A DNA stretch of 61,152 nucleotides from Planctomycetota bacterium. Lineage in GTDB: Bacteria > Planctomycetota > Planctomycetia > Pirellulales > Pirellulaceae. Below the pieces are notes generated by a model. It had not been told where the DNA came from. It did not search any database and saw nothing but the letters and a program-made list of their open reading frames with translations. The stretch spans positions 1-61,152 of the forward strand of contig JAPLNJ010001228.1 in assembly GCA_026692885.1 (NCBI GenBank). Reading direction: 5' to 3'. The position numbers and the translations under genes were made by a program. Positions 8,401 through 15,411 of this stretch are shown here, piece by piece. Within the stretch, counting starts at the first letter, position 1, and the number at the start of each line of letters is the position of its first letter.

Positions 8401-11400
8401 CTACTTTTCGTCACTGTCGTACACTTTCTGGCCAGCCCGCAGCGCCGCGCGATTGCGCAGTTCGATCTGCCGCCGCAAGGCGTACTTGGCCTCGCGGCGT
8501 TGGTCCACCTCGCACGGCTGGAAATCGAGTGTGTCACCTCGCGGGCGCTGGACCAGCTGGGCCTGACCGGCCTGAATGATCGCCAGGGTCTCCCGGTAGC
8601 GTGCGTCATTCTTGTCCGAGAACCGGGCCAGCACCGGACTGAGTTCCGGCCGGTCGAAGCTGACCTCCGGCCCCCGGTTGCCGCTGTAGCTCCGCTGAGC
8701 GCCGAAGTCCTCGCCCGTCAATTGACTCAGCCGTCCCAGTTGCGCCGCATCCAGCACCACGCGGCCGGTCAGGCTGTCGGGATACGCGCTGGCATAGGTG
8801 GGATAGTAAACCCCGTTCAGATCGACCCAGGTCGCGATGCGGTCGAACTCCTCGGCAGTCAACCGCAACTGCTCGTGCCCTTTCGTTCCCGCAGGCGAGG
8901 GGGGAGCGTCAGCCGTCGGATGCCCCGCCACTGGCTCGGCTCCCGATATCCGCGACGGCAACAAGACCTGAACCAACCGGCTCGCCCGCGCTCCCCAGGA
9001 GTACGCCGGCTGGATCTCGGCCGGCCCCGCTCCGACGCAGTGGAGATAGCCTTTTCGCCACAGTTCCGTGTAGGCCGTATTGAACGTCAGCGTCCGGTCG
9101 GAGGCCAGGTTGAGCTTCTGTCCCGCCTCTTGTCCGTAATCGTGGCACGAGACGCACTGCTTGTCGAATACCGGCTGCACCTCGGCCATGAAGCCGAACT
9201 CGCGCGGCGGTCCGTACCAGCCCTCCAAGCGGCTCGGCGCCCGCCGCCAGGCCAGCGGCTCGGCCGACGCTGCGCCTTCCCGACCGTTGGGCCATTCCCG
9301 ACCTGACGCATGCGGCGGCGCGCTGCGGCGTTCGTCGTGGCAGCCGACGCACGACGCTCGCTCGCCCGACTGCACCGTGGTCCCGCTCCGCATCGACTGG
9401 ATCATCAGGCCGTTCTCGTCCAGGAGTTGGAAATAGACGAACTTCTCTGCCGGCACGGCAAACAACGCGGAGCCGTCGGTTTCCACTGGCACCGTACCCA
9501 GGATGCGTTTGTTTTCCAGGCTGTGCCAATTCATGCCGGGCGCCGTGTAGCCCTGCCCGAACCAGGCGCCGGGCGACCAGTGCCGTTTCTCCGGCGATTC
9601 GACCACGCGCAGGCTCTTGACCGAACCGCGTTTCACACCTGCCATGTGCGTGCCGCGGTAGACGTCGGCCACATAGAAATGGCCATCTTGATTCTCGAAG
9701 TCGCGCCGGGCCGGGATGACCGGCGGCCGCGGCTGTGCGGCCAGCGGCAGCGGATCGTAACAGCCCGGCTCCTCGTAGTGCAGCAGCAGTTCATTGCCGA
9801 ACACGTCGACCAAGTACAGGCCCATCTCGTGTCCGTAGCGGGCGTCGCCTTCGATCCACTTCTGGCCGGGCCGCATGGTCATGCGCGAGCAGAGGAAGTA
9901 CTTGTCCGACAGCGGCCAGGGGCATTCGTACTTGGGATACACGGAGATGAAGTCATCGCAGTCGAACGCACCGCCCGCCCGTACCTGGTTGATCGCGTCG
10001 GCCGGCCACGTGCGGACCACCGGTTCGCGCCCGTCCAGCCCCCGCGCGCGGTCGATGATCGCCAACGCACCCCACAGCCGATGGTGGTGCATGCCGAAGA
10101 CACATAGCAGTTGCTGGGTGCCCGGAATGCTGCGCGGATAATAGACCGCGCCGGGCGAGGCCGTGTTGTTGCCCCAGTAGATCGCCTGGTTGGTGCCGTC
10201 GGGATTCACCGTCCAAATCCCGTGCGCGTCGCCGAAGTTGCGGTCCACGTATTCCCAGCGCGCGTACAGGATCCGGCCGTCGGGCGTGAGCGCGCCGTGA
10301 TTGTCGAACAGATTGTTCTTACCGATCTGGTGGATATTGGCGCCGTCCGGTTCCATGCGGAACAAGTTGGCCCCAATGTCTCGGCTGCACTGGTTGTACT
10401 TCGGCTCGCGCGTCGACGAGAAGGCGATGTGGTCGTCGGGCAGGTACAGCGGATCGAAGTCGCAGACGCCTTCGGCCGATGTCAATTGACGCAGGCCCGT
10501 GCCGTCGGCGTTGAGTTCCCAGATATGGTAGTCCTCGCGGACATGGCGCCGCATCGCGCACACAATCCGCTGTCCGTCGAAGTGAACTTCCGGATCGCGG
10601 ACCACGCCCTCGGTCAAGGTGACGAGCGTCTTGGTTTCCCCGGTGGCCAGGTTGATGGTCTTCAGCGCGCCGGGGCCGGCAAAACAGTTCGTGTTGATCT
10701 CGCCGGTATGAAACAAGGTGTCGATCGCGTGATGGCCGCCGAGTTTGTACTGATTGCGGACCACGTACAAGATCGGCTGGCCGCTAACCAGCGGATTGGC
10801 GACCAGCGCCTCGCGGCGCAGCGTCTCCAGGTCCTTGATCAGGTTCGGCAATTGCTCCGGTGGCGTCTCCGCGAACCGCTTTTCCAACTGTGCGCATCGC
10901 GCAGCAAATTCGGCACCCCGCGGGTACTTGGCGGCAAAGGTCTCCGTCAGATCCGCGATGGCTTGCTGGAGGCCTGACAGGTTGGCTTCGCGGAGCGTGG
11001 CTTCCAGTCGCTGCCGAGCCAGTCGGACCGCGAGTTCCGCCCACCGCCGCTGCGTGGCGTCGGCATCCAGGCGGCCCTGGGCGGTGAAGTCATCGAGCGT
11101 GACATGTCCCCAGCCGCCCGTCTCGCGGTCGACGACCCGCAAGAACACCGACTGGCCGACCAGTTGTGGCGCGGTCCAGGCCACGCGTTGCATGACCTCG
11201 GTATGCGCCTTGCCGCGCGCGACCAGCACCTCTTTCCCGTCGAGCGTGCACAGGGCCACGTAGGCACCCGCCTGGGTGCCGGAGCCGACCAGCAGCGACA
11301 TTTCCGGGCCGGTCAGTACGAACACCGGCGACTCGATCACGCCCGTCATACGGTCGTTCGACGTCTGGCCCGGCTGCTGCTCGACGGTCGACAGATAGTA

Positions 11401-11628
11401 CTTGCCCTGCTTGTTATACTTTTTTTCCGGATACGCATTGTGGTACTCCGCACGATCGGAGACCACGTAGTCGAATTGCCCTTCGACGACTTTCCAACCC
11501 TGCAAGTCGCCCGTCTCGAAATCAAAGCGAACGACCTCCTGAGCCGCCGCAGCCAGCGACGACGCGATCGAGACGATGGCCAGTACGACAGGGGCCAGTA
11601 CGACGATGGATCGAAGCGGTCGGTGCAT
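8401..11628 (-). CDS. HzsA-like secreted protein with jelly-roll N-terminus and two CXXCH motifs
   Basis: A 1075-residue exported protein. Residues 1 to about 33 are a signal peptide. Residues about 35-185 form a beta-sandwich ending in G-G-W-G-H-V-T-L-D-D. Strikingly, this resembles the N-terminal domain of the two GH32 proteins in this window (G-G-W-G-H-I-N-V-D-Q). The middle is a PD40/TolB-like propeller (blades with D-G-R-I-L-Y-A-R-W-E-Y). Two CXXCH motifs are at about 760 and 825. It differs from the paralogue at 815-3772 mainly in the N-terminal domain and in an extra C-terminal stretch of about 150 residues. The role may be a periplasmic c-type cytochrome-like or binding protein; no substrate is visible. 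Confidence 0.8.
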   Translation of the reverse strand: MHRPLRSIVVLAPVVLAIVSIASSLAAAAQEVVRFDFETGDLQGWKVVEGQFDYVVSDRAEYHNAYPEKKYNKQGKYYLSTVEQQPGQTSNDRMTGVIESPVFVLTGPEMSLLVGSGTQAGAYVALCTLDGKEVLVARGKAHTEVMQRVAWTAPQLVGQSVFLRVVDRETGGWGHVTLDDFTAQGRLDADATQRRWAELAVRLARQRLEATLREANLSGLQQAIADLTETFAAKYPRGAEFAARCAQLEKRFAETPPEQLPNLIKDLETLRREALVANPLVSGQPILYVVRNQYKLGGHHAIDTLFHTGEINTNCFAGPGALKTINLATGETKTLVTLTEGVVRDPEVHFDGQRIVCAMRRHVREDYHIWELNADGTGLRQLTSAEGVCDFDPLYLPDDHIAFSSTREPKYNQCSRDIGANLFRMEPDGANIHQIGKNNLFDNHGALTPDGRILYARWEYVDRNFGDAHGIWTVNPDGTNQAIYWGNNTASPGAVYYPRSIPGTQQLLCVFGMHHHRLWGALAIIDRARGLDGREPVVRTWPADAINQVRAGGAFDCDDFISVYPKYECPWPLSDKYFLCSRMTMRPGQKWIEGDARYGHEMGLYLVDVFGNELLLHYEEPGCYDPLPLAAQPRPPVIPARRDFENQDGHFYVADVYRGTHMAGVKRGSVKSLRVVESPEKRHWSPGAWFGQGYTAPGMNWHSLENKRILGTVPVETDGSALFAVPAEKFVYFQLLDENGLMIQSMRSGTTVQSGERASCVGCHDERRSAPPHASGREWPNGREGAASAEPLAWRRAPSRLEGWYGPPREFGFMAEVQPVFDKQCVSCHDYGQEAGQKLNLASDRTLTFNTAYTELWRKGYLHCVGAGPAEIQPAYSWGARASRLVQVLLPSRISGAEPVAGHPTADAPPSPAGTKGHEQLRLTAEEFDRIATWVDLNGVYYPTYASAYPDSLTGRVVLDAAQLGRLSQLTGEDFGAQRSYSGNRGPEVSFDRPELSPVLARFSDKNDARYRETLAIIQAGQAQLVQRPRGDTLDFQPCEVDQRREAKYALRRQIELRNRAALRAGQKVYDSDEK

Positions 11629-11886
11629 TGCGAATCCCCTTGGCGACGACCTCCCGAAAAAATAACCCCACCTGAGGCCTTGCGGCAGGTCGCGTGGGGA
11701 GCAGATAGCGCTCGAATTTGGTACGCGTACTATATCGGAAAAAGCGGGCGAGTCTACGTGTCTTGTTCATCAGCGGTGCCCCACGCCCAACGCCGTTAAG
11801 TATTTTGACGCTACTCCACAGCGTTGGGTGGGCCAGAGCGGGCAAGGCGAGAAAGCTCTCCAAGTAGCAACAACGGTGATTTGCTG

Positions 11887-12042
11887 CTAGCCCGTCCCAG
11901 GCCAAGAAACCGAGCGCCGGCCCACCAGGATCCACTGAGCACTACGGAGGTTCGAGACATGCGCGTCGAGCGGATTCGAAAGCGTGGCGTCGTCCTCGTC
12001 GAACAGGTGTTCGTAGAGAATGCGTTCGCGTACACTGGCGTC
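11887..12042 (-). pseudogene. Relic of an OmpR-type response regulator
   Basis: A 51-codon open stretch without a start reads V-R-E-R-I-L-Y-E-H-L-F-D-E-D-D, then N-P-L-D-A-H-V-S-N-L-R. This is the helix-turn-helix and recognition-helix pattern of the OmpR/PhoB winged-helix output domain (compare V-x-R-x-x-L-x-E-x-x-x-D and V-D-V-x-I-x-x-L-R). The receiver domain and the C-terminal strands are missing. The call is a motif match only. Confidence 0.45.
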
Positions 12043-12048
12043 ATGAGA

Positions 12049-12099
12049 ATCACCTCTCTGCGCGCCAGCCGGACTCTGAATTGCCTTGAGGCGGTGTAA
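12049..12099 (+). pseudogene. Fossil 3' end of a PQQ-like propeller gene
   Basis: The reading S-R-T-L-N-C-L-E-A-V followed by TAA resembles N-R-T-L-Y-C-I-E-A-V near the end of the intact PQQ-type gene downstream. At DNA level 12061-12096 matches 13775-13810 at 31 of 36 positions. It is probably the tail of a duplicated copy that was otherwise lost. Confidence 0.5.
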
Positions 12100-12116
12100 C
12101 CGAAAGGAACAGCCAA

Positions 12117-12533
12117 GTGAGACCCACCAGAATTGTAGCCGTTCTTCGGGCGTTCTTGCTGGTGATGGCCGTCATGCCCGGCCTAGCCCAGGAGCCGTCC
12201 AAAGAACAACGTCCCGTACGGCCCTACTGCATTGTCGATACGGGGCAGAAGAACATCTTCGCCGACCGAGAACAACTGCTCAAAGTGCCCAAGCCGAGCG
12301 CGCCGTTCTTTGGCCAGGATGGCTTCTACCAAGAAACATCGCAGCGATCCCAAGACCCCGCTAACTTCCCCCAGGGCCGCGGCCCGCAAGGCGACGCGAT
12401 CCGCATCTACAACTACGTCCGCCCCGTCCGGAGCATGGATCCAAAATCCGTGCGGCTGGTTGAGCCTGATCTGGCGTCGTGTCCCACGGTTGTTTTGTTA
12501 CGGAGAAGACCATGCATCGGCATGAGTGGGTGA
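12117..12533 (+). pseudogene. DUF1566 (Lcl-type) protein with its middle missing
   Basis: A 138-codon frame with a GTG start, a GAAAGGAAC ribosome-binding site and a signal peptide. After it comes I-V-D-T-G-Q, then P-F-F-G-Q-D, the usual beginning of secreted DUF1566 proteins. It then jumps directly to F-P-Q-G-R-G-P-Q-G-D and R-I-Y-N-Y-V-R-P-V-R, the usual end of the same family. The repeats and central domain, perhaps 200 or more residues, are absent. After V-R-P-V-R it runs on into unrelated sequence and overlaps the next gene by 22 bases. It reads as an in-frame internal deletion; whether any product is made is unknown. Confidence 0.6.
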
Positions 12534-13840
12534 TACTGTCATTCTGGCTGGCGATAGCAGTGATTCGCCCGGCCCCAGGTGCCGACTGGCCGCAGTTCCG
12601 CGGCCCGAATGGCGCTGGCATCGCCGCGACCGATGCCCAGCCCGCCAGCGTGTGGAGCGATTCGCAGAACATCCGATGGAAGGTGCCCTTGCCCGGCCCC
12701 GGTTCTTCCAGCCCCGTCGTTTCGGGTCAGCGCATCTTTGTCACGTGCTACACCGGCTACGGCGACGGTGGCGAGGGGGGCAGTCCGGAGCAACTTGAAC
12801 GCCATCTGCTCAGCATCGAACGTCAGACAGGGAAGATTCTTTGGGATCGGGCGGTGGCTGCGGAGTTGCCCGAAGACGCCTTCCACGGTTACCTGACCGA
12901 GCACGGTTACGCCAGCAGCACCCCGGTTACCGACGGCGAGCGGATCTATGTCTTCTTTGGGAAGACGGGCGTGCTCGCATTCGACTTCCAGGGTCAGCAG
13001 CTCTGGAAGGTCAACGTCGGCAAGGAATCGAGCAATCGGCGTTGGGGTTCGGGCGCGAGTCCGGTGCTGTACAAGCACACGGTCATCGTGAACGCCGCCG
13101 AGGAGAGCCGCTCGGTCCGGGCACTCGATCGACTCACCGGCCAGGAAGTGTGGAAGGCCGAAGCCGACAGCCTGGAACTCTGCTTCGCCACGCCCGTGCT
13201 GGTGGACTGTGAGGGCGGACGCACGGACCTCGTCCTCGCGATTCCGGGCGAGCTGTGGGGACTGAATCCCGACACCGGCAAGCTGCGCTGGTTCGCAGAG
13301 ACTGACATCGCCGGCAACATCTCGCCCAGCGTCGTGGCGGCCGACGGCGTGGTCTATGTTACGGGTGGATTCCCGCGCCAAGGCAGCGCGGCGGTGCGGG
13401 CAGGCGGCAAAGATAATGTCACGAAGACGCATGTCCTGTGGTCCAGCCAGAATGCCTCCTACGTGCCCACGCCGGTGGTGCTGGGCGGCTATCTTTTCGT
13501 CGTCAGCGACCAGGGCCTCGCCATGTGCTTCGATCCCAAGACCGGCAACGCGATCTACAAGGAGCGACTGCCGGGCGCGAGCAGCGGCGGCGGCAAGCCG
13601 TTCTACGCTTCACCCGTCTACGCCAATGGCCAACTCTACGCGGTGAGCCGCCGCAACGGGACTTTCGTGTTCGAGGCGAAACCCGAATTCAAACTCGTCT
13701 CCCACAACAAGCTCACGGACGACGATTCCGACTTCAACGCTACGCCTGCGGTTGTGGACCGGCAACTTTTCTTACGTTCCAACCGGACTCTGTATTGCAT
13801 TGAGGCGGTGCCGACGGCAGACGCCGACAAGCCCCAGTAG
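12512..13840 (+). CDS. PQQ-like beta-propeller repeat protein, secreted
   Basis: A 442-residue exported protein. An upstream in-frame ATG exists at 12479, but the one at 12512 follows GGAGAAGA closely and starts a good signal peptide, so it is preferred. The mature part begins D-W-P-Q-F-R-G-P-N-G, typical of planctomycete PQQ-like (outer-membrane assembly BamB-like) propellers. Blades contain G-x-x-L-W-x and A-x-D-G-V-V-Y-V patterns through to the end. These proteins are often linked to sulfatases in planctomycetes, and a sulfatase gene does follow 107 bases later on the same strand. Bound cofactor and activity are not evident. Confidence 0.85.
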   Translation: MHRHEWVILSFWLAIAVIRPAPGADWPQFRGPNGAGIAATDAQPASVWSDSQNIRWKVPLPGPGSSSPVVSGQRIFVTCYTGYGDGGEGGSPEQLERHLLSIERQTGKILWDRAVAAELPEDAFHGYLTEHGYASSTPVTDGERIYVFFGKTGVLAFDFQGQQLWKVNVGKESSNRRWGSGASPVLYKHTVIVNAAEESRSVRALDRLTGQEVWKAEADSLELCFATPVLVDCEGGRTDLVLAIPGELWGLNPDTGKLRWFAETDIAGNISPSVVAADGVVYVTGGFPRQGSAAVRAGGKDNVTKTHVLWSSQNASYVPTPVVLGGYLFVVSDQGLAMCFDPKTGNAIYKERLPGASSGGGKPFYASPVYANGQLYAVSRRNGTFVFEAKPEFKLVSHNKLTDDDSDFNATPAVVDRQLFLRSNRTLYCIEAVPTADADKPQ

Positions 13841-13947
13841 CGACGGAGCTATGAACCCAAGGTGAGAACCCGCCCCGCCGACGAATGAATCGCGAAGGTC
13901 AACCAGTTCGTTCGTCTTGTGGGAGCCGGCCTACCAATGGAGAAACC

Positions 13948-15324
13948 ATGAACCGTTTGCTGTTTGCCTGTGTCTTGCTCACCTCGGTCACCGCCGCTGC
14001 TAAACCGCCGGATGGCAAAGAGTCTCGAACCGCGCCGAACATTCTGGTCTTGATTGCGGACGATTTGGGCTGGGGGGACATTTCCTTGCACCAGGGCGTA
14101 CCGCGCACCCCGCACGTGGACCGACTGGCGAGCGAAGGATTGGAACTGCAACGGTTCTATGCCTACCCGGTGTGCAGCCCAACCCGCGCGGCTTTCTATA
14201 CCGGCCAGATGCCGCGTCGTTTCGGGATCGTCTATCCGCTTGGCCCGCGCGAGCCGGGACTACCCGCCGGCCTGCCCACCCTGCCGCGCACGCTCCAGTC
14301 TGCCGGCTACCAGACGTTCCTCGTCGGCAAATGGCACGTCGGCACCCAAAGTCCGCCGCGGCAAAGTGGCTTCGACCATTTCTACGGTTTCATGAACGCC
14401 GAGGTGGATTACTTCGCACATACCGGGCGGGGTGGCGTACTGGACTGGCAACGCAACGATCAGACCGTCGAGGAACAGGGTTACTCCACGATTCTCTTCG
14501 CCGACGAGGCGATTCGGCTGCTGGAAAAACGCGACGTGACCCGGCCGTTCTTCCTGGAGGTGGCGTTCAACGCGCCGCACTTCCCCTTGAGTGCCCCTGC
14601 TGAGTATCTCGCCAAGTACCAGGGTCTTTCCCAGCCACAGGCCACGTATGCCGCCGTGGTGGACGCCCTCGACGCCGCGATCGGCCGCATCCTCGCCGCG
14701 TTGGACAAGCAGGAACTGCGCGACAACACGCTCGTGGTCTTCTTCTCCGACAACGGTGCGAGCGGCCGCGAGGGCGGTAGCAACGGCCCCTTCCGCGCCG
14801 GCAAAGCCACGGTCTTCGAGGGCGGCATTCACACTCCGTGCTTGATGCGCTGGCCCGGCCAAATCCAAGCGGGCACCGCGACCCGGCAGCCGCTGGCCGT
14901 GCAGGACCTCTTCCCCACCCTGGCCGCCGCCGCGGGCGTGACCGTGAAAGAAGCCTCCCACCTTGATGGCAAGAATCTCTGGGAATTGCTCCGCAGCGGT
15001 CAGGTGCAAGACCGCGGCCCCTTGGTCATCGCTGGGACCGATATCGCGATTCTTGATGGTGATTGGAAGCTGATTGAAACCAGCGACGGCCAGCGAGCAC
15101 TCTACCAGATCACCCAGGACCCCGGCGAAACCAGGGATCGGTATGCCAACTCCGTCGAGATTACCCAGCGGCTCGAAGCCGAACTGGCCCGAGTGAAGCA
15201 GGACCTGCCGGCCGTCCGCGTCCGGCCACACCCCGGTCCCGGAAGCGGCGGGAGGCCCGGCGGTCCCGGTATTGGGGGTTCCAAACCCCCGAGAGGAAAA
15301 CCGGCTCCACGAACCGATCCGTAA
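13948..15324 (+). CDS. Secreted sulfatase (formylglycine type)
   Basis: A 458-residue arylsulfatase-family enzyme that would remove sulfate esters outside the cytoplasm. The ATG at 13948 is chosen over 13885 because it follows GGAGAAACC and starts a signal peptide. The mature start P-N-I-L-V-L-I-A-D-D-L-G-W-G-D gives the metal-binding aspartates. C-S-P-T-R at 76-80 is the signature whose cysteine becomes formylglycine. G-K-W-H-V-G carries the conserved lysine and histidine, and F-F-S-D-N-G the second metal pair. The C-terminus ends in a Gly/Pro-rich tail of about 30 residues, probably disordered. An anaerobic or aerobic maturase would be needed and is not in this window. Confidence 0.93.
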   Translation: MNRLLFACVLLTSVTAAAKPPDGKESRTAPNILVLIADDLGWGDISLHQGVPRTPHVDRLASEGLELQRFYAYPVCSPTRAAFYTGQMPRRFGIVYPLGPREPGLPAGLPTLPRTLQSAGYQTFLVGKWHVGTQSPPRQSGFDHFYGFMNAEVDYFAHTGRGGVLDWQRNDQTVEEQGYSTILFADEAIRLLEKRDVTRPFFLEVAFNAPHFPLSAPAEYLAKYQGLSQPQATYAAVVDALDAAIGRILAALDKQELRDNTLVVFFSDNGASGREGGSNGPFRAGKATVFEGGIHTPCLMRWPGQIQAGTATRQPLAVQDLFPTLAAAAGVTVKEASHLDGKNLWELLRSGQVQDRGPLVIAGTDIAILDGDWKLIETSDGQRALYQITQDPGETRDRYANSVEITQRLEAELARVKQDLPAVRVRPHPGPGSGGRPGGPGIGGSKPPRGKPAPRTDP

Positions 15325-15411
15325 TTCTTTTGGTCCTGTTCAGTGGTCATGGTTCGCGTCCTTCGTATTCACGACTCTAGTCTGGCAATTGGAGCGAGAG
15401 GGGGCTAACCC

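Noticed and set aside
815..11628. Hydrazine synthase and an anammox organism
   Set aside because: Only HzsA-like propeller proteins with extra domains are present. Such proteins are common in other planctomycetes, and there are no HzsB/C-like genes nearby.
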